The notes beneath the pieces are model-generated. The model saw nothing but the letters and a program-made list of their open reading frames with translations. It had not been told where the DNA came from and made no database searches. Positions 6,731-12,896 of a stretch of DNA of 18,572 nt are shown piece by piece. The DNA is taken from the NCBI GenBank assembly GCA_023441145.1, contig JAEZQN010000374.1:1-18572 (forward strand). The letters run 5' to 3'. How positions within the stretch are numbered: position 1 is the first letter of the stretch; each line of letters opens with the position of its first letter. The position numbers and the translations under genes are program-made. Source of the DNA: Bacillota bacterium. GTDB taxonomy: Bacteria > Bacillota > Clostridia > Lachnospirales > Lachnospiraceae.

Positions 6731-9262
6731 GTGAATAAAAAGAAAGTAACAGCATATATTGCTGCAGTTCTTAGTTTGAGCTTATTATTATTTATATTCT
6801 TGAATAATTCTGATGCCATTGCATCTAAAACGGGAAAAGTAACTGCAAGCACATTAAATGTCCGGACCGGTGCTGGGACGAAATATAAGGTTTTAACCAC
6901 AAACGGAAAACAGGTTCAGTTAAAGAAAAATACAACAGTAACGATCCTAAGTGAGAAGAGTGGATGGTATTATGTATCATTTACATATAACAAGAAAACG
7001 TTAAAGGGTTATGTTAGTAAAAAATATATAGGATCAATTAAATCAATTTCAAATTCTACTACAAATTCCAGTAAAACCAAAACGGGAACCATCAATACCT
7101 CTAGCTTAAAAGTGCGAAAGGGAGCTGGAACAGCTTATGCGCAGTTGACCAGTGGAAGTACGAAGATTTCACTAAAAAAAGGAACAAAGATTACAATTTA
7201 TAGTGAAAAAAGTGGTTGGTACTATATTGGATTTACCTATAATAAAAAGACGTTAAAAGGGTATGTATCTAAGCAGTATGTAACGGTAAATTCTTCTGGT
7301 TCAAGTTCCTCTACCAATACAACAATAGCCTTAAAGTATAAGGTGGCAGCAAAGACAAGAACCGCCCTTAAGGTTCGTACCTCAGCAAGTTCATCAGCAT
7401 CTCAATTGACTTATAATAAAGTAAAGGTTACTTTGAAAAAATCTCAATCTATTGTGATTCGTAATGAAACTATTAAAAGTGGACAAAAATGGTATTATGT
7501 TTCCTTCACATATAGTGGAAAAACCTGCTATGGATGGATTTTAAGTGATTACGTACAGTTGACATTGAAATCTAGTATGACTGCATTAGTTCGCCCAACT
7601 AAGGCACAAATCTATAAAAATTCAACCACAAAGCTAACAGTAGGTAAAACATCAGTACAATTAGCTAAAAACACCAATATTACAATTGGTAAAGAAACCT
7701 ATGTTAAGGGAGTTCGTTATTACTATATTGCTTTCCAATATAAGAATAAAACTTATAAAGGCTATATTAAGGCATACGACGTTAATTTTAAGACAGTTAG
7801 TAGTAGTACAACAACTACACCAACGCCAACACCAACGCCAACACCTGCACCTTCAACGACACCATCTCTTCCGGCAGCTAAGGTATTATCTAAGGGAGAG
7901 TTTACAAATAAGTTAACGGCAGAAGGATTTCCTGCAAGCTATATTGATTCCTTATATGAACTTCATAAGGTGCATCCAGCTTGGACCTTTAAGGCATACA
8001 AAACTAATATTGATTGGAATACTGCTATATCGAAGCAAACAAGTTCCAAAGGAAAGAATACGGTTCAAAGCACGGCTTACAACTGGATATCTAATCTAGT
8101 AACAGGTAGTGATAGTACATCAGCTTATGATGTATTAAATGATAAGCCGGTTGTGTGTGATGGAAGTAACTGGGTTACTGCTTCTACTACAGCAGTTTCC
8201 TATTACATGGATCCTCGTAACTTCTTAGATGAGTCACGTATTTTCATGTTTGAAAATTTAAGTTTCGATAAAACCAATCATACTAAGGCAATCATACAAA
8301 GTATGGTTGCAGGAACTCCATTAGCTGGCAGCTTTACCTATACCACAGGTGGTAAACAAAAAACCATGACATATGTGGATGCTATTATGGATGCTGCTAA
8401 TTATGCTAGTGTTAGTCCAGTACATTTAACTGCTAGAATTAAGCAGGAAGTTATCGTTTATAGTAATGGGAAGTATGTGTTTAGTTCCTCTTGCACTGGT
8501 ACAAAAAAAGGGTACGAAGGGTTATACAATTTCTTTAACATTGGTGCAACGGCCTCTAGTGATCCTGTAGCAAATGGATTAAAGTATGCCAAGAATGGTG
8601 GGACTAATGCTACATTAAATGCTAAGATGTTTATTCCTTGGGATAATCCTTATAAAGCCATTATGGGTGGTGCTAAGTTTATTGGTGACTCCTATATCGA
8701 GAAAGGACAGGATTCCCTATATCTTCAGAAGTTTAATGTTTCCAAATATCAAACACATAGTCATCAGTATATGACCAATGTGCAAGCTCCATATTCAGAG
8801 GCGGCAAAGACCTACAGCGGATATAAGAGTCTTGGATTGTTGGATACCCCAATGGTATTTTCCATCCCTGTCTTTAATAATATGCCTGCCACTGCTAGTA
8901 TCCATCCAGATCAAGTAAGTGCAGCTGATAAGCTTAATTTTAATTATTATTTAAAGGATTGTGTAATTAGTAATGGAGCCACTGTTTATGTTTCTTCTGC
9001 AACCAAGAACTTTACATTTAGAAGTTATAATTCAAAGTACACAATAGATAAGGATATTATTACAATTACACCAACTGTAGCAGGAAAAGATGCAAAAGTG
9101 GTTAGTATTGTGGCGGTAGATGTGGCTACAGGCGCTACAAGGCAGCTGACAGGTGCAGGGAATATTGCACTTAATATAGGTGTTACGAATATCACCATTA
9201 CCGTTCAGGCTGCCAATGGAAAACAGCTGAATTATGTCATTACAGTAACAAGAAATAGCTAA
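6731..9262 (+). CDS. Exported SH3b-repeat N-acetylglucosaminidase (autolysin, LytD/GH73-like)
   Basis: An 843-residue secreted or wall-bound protein, probably a peptidoglycan hydrolase cutting at N-acetylglucosamine. After a lysine-rich start comes a hydrophobic segment (AAVLSLSLLLFIFL) acting as signal peptide or anchor. Four SH3b domains follow (about residues 34-365); the first two are nearly identical. A Pro-Thr linker (PTPTPTPTPAP, near 375) leads to the catalytic region, with the LytD-like stretch SYYMDPRNFLDESRIFMFENLSF near residue 500 and a Glu in TARIKQEV that fits the usual catalytic position. The last 100 or so residues look like a beta-sandwich resembling cadherin-like PF12733. 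The GTG at 6731 is the start because AAGGAG (6717-6722) is 8 nt upstream; an in-frame TTG at 6692 has no ribosome site and lies close to the predicted transcription start. Catalysis is inferred by family resemblance. Confidence 0.8.
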   Translation: MNKKKVTAYIAAVLSLSLLLFIFLNNSDAIASKTGKVTASTLNVRTGAGTKYKVLTTNGKQVQLKKNTTVTILSEKSGWYYVSFTYNKKTLKGYVSKKYIGSIKSISNSTTNSSKTKTGTINTSSLKVRKGAGTAYAQLTSGSTKISLKKGTKITIYSEKSGWYYIGFTYNKKTLKGYVSKQYVTVNSSGSSSSTNTTIALKYKVAAKTRTALKVRTSASSSASQLTYNKVKVTLKKSQSIVIRNETIKSGQKWYYVSFTYSGKTCYGWILSDYVQLTLKSSMTALVRPTKAQIYKNSTTKLTVGKTSVQLAKNTNITIGKETYVKGVRYYYIAFQYKNKTYKGYIKAYDVNFKTVSSSTTTTPTPTPTPTPAPSTTPSLPAAKVLSKGEFTNKLTAEGFPASYIDSLYELHKVHPAWTFKAYKTNIDWNTAISKQTSSKGKNTVQSTAYNWISNLVTGSDSTSAYDVLNDKPVVCDGSNWVTASTTAVSYYMDPRNFLDESRIFMFENLSFDKTNHTKAIIQSMVAGTPLAGSFTYTTGGKQKTMTYVDAIMDAANYASVSPVHLTARIKQEVIVYSNGKYVFSSSCTGTKKGYEGLYNFFNIGATASSDPVANGLKYAKNGGTNATLNAKMFIPWDNPYKAIMGGAKFIGDSYIEKGQDSLYLQKFNVSKYQTHSHQYMTNVQAPYSEAAKTYSGYKSLGLLDTPMVFSIPVFNNMPATASIHPDQVSAADKLNFNYYLKDCVISNGATVYVSSATKNFTFRSYNSKYTIDKDIITITPTVAGKDAKVVSIVAVDVATGATRQLTGAGNIALNIGVTNITITVQAANGKQLNYVITVTRNS
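6827..7790 (+). repeat. Four tandem SH3b coding repeats
   Basis: Repeat units encode about 68-72 residues each, at roughly 6827-7030, 7078-7287, 7348-7560 and 7574-7790. Units 1 and 2 share SEKSGWYY, FTYNKKTLKGYVSK and the (L/I)(N/K)VR.GAGT start almost exactly, indicating the most recent duplication. Unit 3 keeps LKVRTSAS, WYYVSFTY and YGWILSDYV. Unit 4 is the most diverged and has lost the NVR motif. Such domains usually bind the cell wall. Confidence 0.75.
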
Positions 9263-9278
9263 ACTTTATAAATCATAG

Positions 9279-9345
9279 AAGAGTAACGTGGATAGTAATG
9301 AATAGGAGGGTGGTCTTCCTACTTTACAACCACGTTACTCTTTTT
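9279..9345 (+). terminator. Long two-tier terminator after the autolysin gene
   Basis: AAGAGTAACGTGG (9279-9291) pairs perfectly with CCACGTTACTCTT (9330-9342), followed by a T-run to 9345. The 38-nt interior holds a second hairpin, TAGGAGG (9303-9309) with 9315-9321 (one G-T pair) and a GTGGT loop. The T-run makes termination the main reading, though the size is unusual. Confidence 0.85.
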
Positions 9346-9357
9346 CTTGCAAATAAC

Positions 9358-9386
9358 TTTAAAAATAGCTAAAATCTTTATATACT
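9358..9386 (+). promoter_or_regulatory. Probable sigma-A promoter of the cohesin-like gene
   Basis: TTTAAA (9358-9363) and TATACT (9381-9386) are separated by 17 nt, 26 bp before the ATG at 9412. The -10 matches 5 of 6 and the -35 matches 4 of 6. The preceding terminator implies that the gene needs its own promoter. Confidence 0.45.
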
Positions 9387-9411
9387 ATATGGTACAGATG
9401 GGAGTTAACCA

Positions 9412-10689
9412 ATGAAAATAAGAAAAAGAATAACCAGTATTATCGTATACATAATGCTTATCCTATATTGCATGCCAGTCTTACCTGTAGCGGCTAATAG
9501 TGCTTCTATCTCTATCTCTATGGTCTCTGAGCAAGCCATAGAAGGGAGTAATTGTACTCTAGCAGTCTTAATTTCATCAGATGCCAACATGGCCTCACTT
9601 AATATGACCATTAACTATGATAGGGAATATCTAGAGTTAATCAGTGATAATCCTCTATATGAGAAGTTTGATTCTGGTTTGACTATCAATGATCCAGACC
9701 TTGGTAGTAAGGGGATTAAGGAAAGAAAGTATATAATACAGTTTAAAACCTTAAAAAAGGGGAAGACTACTGTTTCTGTGGAAGGTGCCCCCCAAATATA
9801 TGAATCTTCTAATGGAGCAGCGTTTTCTATTTCTAAAAAGGATTTCAACCTCACCATATACGATAAGGATAAGAAATCCGATAATAATAAGCTTTCTAAT
9901 CTTTCTGTAAAGGAAGGAGAGTTTACCACTAAGTTTGACCCTGATAAACTAGTTTATGAGTTACATATCCCTTACGATAAGAGTTATATAACCGTGTCTG
10001 CAGAACCAGAGGATAGCAGTGCTTCTGTTGCAATTGCAGGAAATGAGAAGCTTAACGTGGGAGCCAATAAGGTTACAGTTATAGTAACAAGCGAATCTGG
10101 AAAAGGAAATGAGTACATCATTTATGTAAATCGTGGGGAGTTAGAGGAGGAAGATGAAGTTCTACCTACAGCCTCTATAGAACCAATAGAGCCATCAAAT
10201 ACACCTATTCCGATATTGTCAGAAATTAACCCAGGTAATAGCTATGAGATAATGAAAGACAATGGTTTGACTTATTTTGTCGGGAACACTACCTATTTGC
10301 TTTTGGAGCCATATGATAATAGCAATGTTCCTAAGGGGTATGAGAGGGTTGAGTTAGAAGTATTAGGAACTGTAGTTACTGCGTATGCTTTGGATGGTGA
10401 TTCCTATGCTGACTTTGTGTTATTATACGCGAAACAAGAGGGGAAGGACCCTTACTGGTACCAGTTTGATAGGCAGGAGGGAACTCTGCAAAGATTTCGT
10501 TACGAGTTAATGCAGATAGATAAGGAAGTGAAGGATTCGGCTACTCTAAAGGAAATAGAAGAGTACCAAGAGCGAATAGATACATTTGGACTTGTGATTG
10601 GGATAGAGGCTGGTTTTGTTATCTTGTTCTTAATTCTCTTAATCAGATTATACATGCGACAAAAAGGTTATAATGATGAGTTAGAGTAA
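9412..10689 (+). CDS. Membrane-anchored surface protein with cohesin-like and cadherin-like beta-sandwich domains
   Basis: A 425-residue exported protein. Residues 1-28 form a signal peptide (KIRKR, hydrophobic core, VAA before the mature start). Residues 31 to about 150 look like a cohesin-type domain (GSNCTLAVLISSDANMASLNMTINYDREYLELI, then a GKTTVSVEG strand). Residues about 155-242 fit the cadherin-like beta-sandwich PF12733 (LSNLSVKEGEFTTKFDPDKLVYELHIPYD, ending EYIIYVNR). An acidic Pro/Thr linker and a small unrecognised globular segment (EIMKDNGLTYFVGNTTYLLLEPY) precede a transmembrane helix near 392-414 and a short cytoplasmic tail. GGGAG (9400-9404) is 7 nt before the ATG. It sits between two terminators, so it is monocistronic. 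It could bind a dockerin-type or wall partner; no function is proven. A cellulosome role is unlikely with one diverged cohesin-like domain and no dockerin nearby. Confidence 0.7.
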   Translation: MKIRKRITSIIVYIMLILYCMPVLPVAANSASISISMVSEQAIEGSNCTLAVLISSDANMASLNMTINYDREYLELISDNPLYEKFDSGLTINDPDLGSKGIKERKYIIQFKTLKKGKTTVSVEGAPQIYESSNGAAFSISKKDFNLTIYDKDKKSDNNKLSNLSVKEGEFTTKFDPDKLVYELHIPYDKSYITVSAEPEDSSASVAIAGNEKLNVGANKVTVIVTSESGKGNEYIIYVNRGELEEEDEVLPTASIEPIEPSNTPIPILSEINPGNSYEIMKDNGLTYFVGNTTYLLLEPYDNSNVPKGYERVELEVLGTVVTAYALDGDSYADFVLLYAKQEGKDPYWYQFDRQEGTLQRFRYELMQIDKEVKDSATLKEIEEYQERIDTFGLVIGIEAGFVILFLILLIRLYMRQKGYNDELE

Positions 10690-10692
10690 TCA

Positions 10693-10744
10693 AAAAACAG
10701 CAGGAAATAGTACAAACTAGATACTATATTTTCCTGTTGTTTTT
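10693..10744 (+). terminator. Rho-independent terminator, possibly bidirectional
   Basis: The A-rich arm 10693-10707 (core AACAGCAGGAAA) pairs with 10730-10744 (TTTCCTGTTGTT core, one G-T pair) and ends in a T-run, with an A-run on the other side. TAGTA/TACTA inside the loop can extend the stem. It separates the cohesin-like gene from the clp operon. Confidence 0.88.
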
Positions 10745-10788
10745 AATATAATAGAATTAAGCCGACATAACATGTGGAACAATATAGC

Positions 10789-10834
10789 TTGTAACACATT
10801 ACAATATATGTTATACTAAGTGTATAACATATAT
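10789..10834 (+). promoter_or_regulatory. Promoter of the gntR-mcsA-mcsB-clpC operon overlapped by palindromic operator
   Basis: The -35 TTGTAA (10789-10794) and -10 TATACT (10812-10817) are 17 nt apart, with an extended TGn (10809-10811). The -10 lies inside the left arm of a perfect inverted repeat: ATATATGTTATAC (10804-10816), spacer TAAGT, and GTATAACATATAT (10822-10834). The -35 is the left arm of a second, smaller repeat, TTGTAA-CACA-TTACAA (10789-10804). A partial extra copy, ATAACATGT, is at 10767-10775. This layout suits autorepression by the GntR protein encoded 58 bp downstream. The symmetry is seen directly; the repressor identity is inferred. Confidence 0.75.
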
Positions 10835-10843
10835 AATAAGTTA

Positions 10844-10874
10844 TTTTGATGATATTAAAAGATTTTCGTCAAAA
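10844..10874 (+). promoter_or_regulatory. Leader hairpin next to the gntR ribosome binding site
   Basis: TTTTGATGA (10844-10852) and TCGTCAAAA (10866-10874) form a 9-bp stem with one U-G pair and a 13-nt loop, ending 4 nt before GGAGG (10879-10883). It may act in RNA near the ribosome site or as a second DNA site. Its GTCAAA is only half of a CtsR box. Confidence 0.35.
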
Positions 10875-10891
10875 GTATGGAGGCGGATTTT

Positions 10892-11266
10892 ATGATTATG
10901 CGTATTGATTTTAATAGTGATGAAGCTTTATATATGCAACTATATAATCAAATTATTATGGGAATTGCTAATTCAGAGTTACAAGAGGGAGAGAATCTTC
11001 CTTCGGTAAGGGAATTAGCAGACAATATTGGAATTAATATGCACACAGTGAATAAGGCATATAGTATACTACGTCAAGAGGGTTACCTTAAATTAGATCG
11101 TCGGAAGGGTGCAGTCATAGCTATAGATATTGACAAGTACAATGCTTCTGTGGAGCTTATGGAGAATCTTAAGGTTTTAATAGCCAAGGCAGTATGTAAA
11201 GGTATTAGTAGTGAGGAAGTACATGACATGATTGATGAGATATACAGAAGCTATGGATGCCAGTAG
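10892..11266 (+). CDS. GntR-family transcriptional regulator, short YtrA-like type
   Basis: A 124-residue DNA-binding protein. Residues about 5-70 form the GntR winged helix-turn-helix: LYMQLYNQIIMGIANSEL, then the signature LPSVRELADNIGINMHTVNKAY and the wing GYLKLDRRKGAVI. Only about 50 residues follow, a helical tail (SVELMENLKVLIAKAVCKGISSEEVHDMIDEI), as in the YtrA subfamily, which lacks a large ligand domain and dimerises through short helices. The ATG at 10892 is 8 nt after GGAGG (10879-10883); ATG 10877 lies before the ribosome site and is rejected. It is first in an operon with mcsA, mcsB and clpC, where CtsR is found in Bacillus and many clostridia. YtrA-type genes more often accompany ABC transporters. 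The palindrome over its promoter is the likely operator. The effector is unknown. Confidence 0.88.
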   Translation: MIMRIDFNSDEALYMQLYNQIIMGIANSELQEGENLPSVRELADNIGINMHTVNKAYSILRQEGYLKLDRRKGAVIAIDIDKYNASVELMENLKVLIAKAVCKGISSEEVHDMIDEIYRSYGCQ

Positions 11267-11291
11267 TATGCTAGAAGGGGAGGCGCGAATT

Positions 11292-11843
11292 ATGTTTTGT
11301 GATAAATGTAAAAAGAGAGAAGCTACCATTTATTACACTGAGATTGTAGGTGGCGAGAAGACAGAGTTGCATTACTGTGAAGAATGTGCAGCAGAGTCCA
11401 CTAATTTTAACTTTAAATATAATACAGGCAATAATAAGGAAATATCTTTAGGAGATTTGCTATCCAGTATTCTCGGGAATTATTATAGTAATCCACCGGT
11501 AAAGGAGGAATCGAAAGCAGCCGTGATACAATGTAGCCAGTGCGGTATGACCTATGACGCTTTTTTACAAGGGGGAAGATTTGGATGTGCTGGATGTTAT
11601 GCCAGCTTTGGAAAACAATTAGAGAAAAGTCTTCGTCAGATTCACGGTGCTTCTAGTCACGTTGGCAAAAGACCAAAGGGGTTTGTTAGTAAAACAGATA
11701 AGATTCTAAGTGATTTGTCTGAAGTAGAGAGACTTTCTATTCAGCTACAGGATGCAGTTGAAAAGGAGGAATTTGAACAGGCTGCCAAGCTTAGGGATGC
11801 GATTCGAACTCTGAGGGAAAAGGAGGAATCCACTAATGCTTAA
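11292..11843 (+). CDS. mcsA: McsA, zinc-binding activator of the McsB protein-arginine kinase
   Basis: A 183-residue cytosolic protein that stimulates McsB. It has four CxxC pairs: C3/C6 (CDKC), C29/C32 (CEEC), C81/C84 (CSQC) and C99/C102 (CAGC), as expected for two zinc sites. A UVR motif ends the protein (about 145-180, LSIQLQDAVEKEEFEQAAKLRDAIRTL), the same motif type as in UvrB and in the ClpC middle domain. The ATG at 11292 is 8 nt after AGGGGAGG (11276-11283) and puts MFCDKC at the N-terminus as in known McsA; an upstream in-frame ATG at 11232 lies inside the gntR gene and is rejected. The gene overlaps mcsB by 8 nt. Confidence 0.93.
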   Translation: MFCDKCKKREATIYYTEIVGGEKTELHYCEECAAESTNFNFKYNTGNNKEISLGDLLSSILGNYYSNPPVKEESKAAVIQCSQCGMTYDAFLQGGRFGCAGCYASFGKQLEKSLRQIHGASSHVGKRPKGFVSKTDKILSDLSEVERLSIQLQDAVEKEEFEQAAKLRDAIRTLREKEESTNA

Positions 11844-12870
11844 ATGGTATGAGGAGAAAGGGATTAATGACGATGTTGTCATATCGAGTAGGGTTAGGTT
11901 GGCTCGAAATGTTGCCAAATATCATTTTGCCAAGAAGCTAGATGATGCGACTGCAGTTGGACTTGTAGAAGAGGTAGAGAAGGTTTTTGAAGACTACAAG
12001 ACAGAAGCAGGTCAGTACTATATATGTAATCCAGGAAATCTTTCAGAGATAGAACGACTTGCTATGGTTGAAAGGCATATATTAAGTCCAACCATGACCA
12101 ATAAAAAACAGGCCACAGGTTTGGTTATGTCTGAAAATGAATCTACCACCATTATGATAAATGAAGAGGATCATGTTAGAATTCAAGCTTTAGCTGGTGG
12201 AATGAATATTGAGAAGGCCTTTCTAATGGCGAATGAACTGGATGATTATGCAGATGAAAAGTTAGGTTTTGCTTTTGATGAAAAATATGGATATTTAACG
12301 TCTTGTCCAACCAATGTTGGCACGGGGCTTCGGGCTTCCTACATGGTGTTTTTGCCAGCCCTTGGTGGAGCTAACAAGATTAATCGCCTTTCCGATGAGG
12401 TAGCCAAATATGGGATTACTCTTCGTGGTATTTATGGAGAAGGAACCAATGGATTAGGTAATATCTATCAGATTAGTAACCAAAAAACCATGGGTAGTAC
12501 GGAACAAGAAATCATTAATAACCTAAATAGTATTGTAGTCCAAGTAATTAAGCAGGAGCGCAAGCGTAGGGAATTTCTGCTAGCCAATAACTATGATGAG
12601 ATAGAAGATCAAGTATACCGTTCTTACGGCGTACTTAAATATACTAGACAGATTAACAGTAAAGATGCTATGACTTTACTGGCACAGATTAAATTTGGTG
12701 CAGATACAGGAATTATTAAATTTAGTGGTGAATTTCATATCTACGAGATGATGATGGCTATTCAACCATATTTCTTGCAATGCCAGAATGGTAAATATGT
12801 GGGCAGCAATGTCAGAGATAAGCTGAGGGCGGAATATCTCAATGCCAATTTACCAGAAATAATGAAATAA
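11836..12870 (+). CDS. mcsB: McsB protein-arginine kinase
   Basis: A 344-residue cytosolic kinase related to phosphagen kinases. It phosphorylates arginines on damaged or regulatory proteins, marking them for ClpC-ClpP. Family features are the ATP-site segment SSRVRLARN (17-25), the catalytic-loop cysteine C157 in SCPTNVGTGLRAS, and the C-terminal RDxxRA motif at 327-332 (R327, D328, R331, A332), known from Bacillus/Geobacillus work as a phospho-arginine-sensing allosteric site. The length is standard. AGGAGG (11821-11826) inside mcsA lies 9 nt before the ATG, so translation is probably coupled. All key residues are intact, so an active kinase is expected. Confidence 0.96.
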   Translation: MLKWYEEKGINDDVVISSRVRLARNVAKYHFAKKLDDATAVGLVEEVEKVFEDYKTEAGQYYICNPGNLSEIERLAMVERHILSPTMTNKKQATGLVMSENESTTIMINEEDHVRIQALAGGMNIEKAFLMANELDDYADEKLGFAFDEKYGYLTSCPTNVGTGLRASYMVFLPALGGANKINRLSDEVAKYGITLRGIYGEGTNGLGNIYQISNQKTMGSTEQEIINNLNSIVVQVIKQERKRREFLLANNYDEIEDQVYRSYGVLKYTRQINSKDAMTLLAQIKFGADTGIIKFSGEFHIYEMMMAIQPYFLQCQNGKYVGSNVRDKLRAEYLNANLPEIMK

Positions 12871-12896
12871 GACACAAATAATTAGGAGGAACGATT

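Noticed and set aside
7813..7860. Short tandem DNA repeat (ACACCAACGCC-like units) as a CRISPR or regulatory repeat
   Set aside because: It is in frame and encodes the Pro-Thr linker of the autolysin; there are no spacers.
9279..9342. Terminal inverted repeats of a miniature mobile element
   Set aside because: The arms are only 13 bp, no flanking target duplication is evident, and the right arm runs directly into a T-run after a gene end, as a terminator does.
9412..10689. Cellulosome scaffoldin
   Set aside because: Only one diverged cohesin-like domain, no dockerin or carbohydrate-binding module in the window, and a membrane anchor with an unrelated beta-sandwich.
10745..10891. CtsR box or CIRCE element for the clp operon
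   Set aside because: Only one GTCAAA half (10869-10873 region) occurs, without the tandem copy required for CtsR, and there is no TTAGCACTC/GAGTGCTAA pair.
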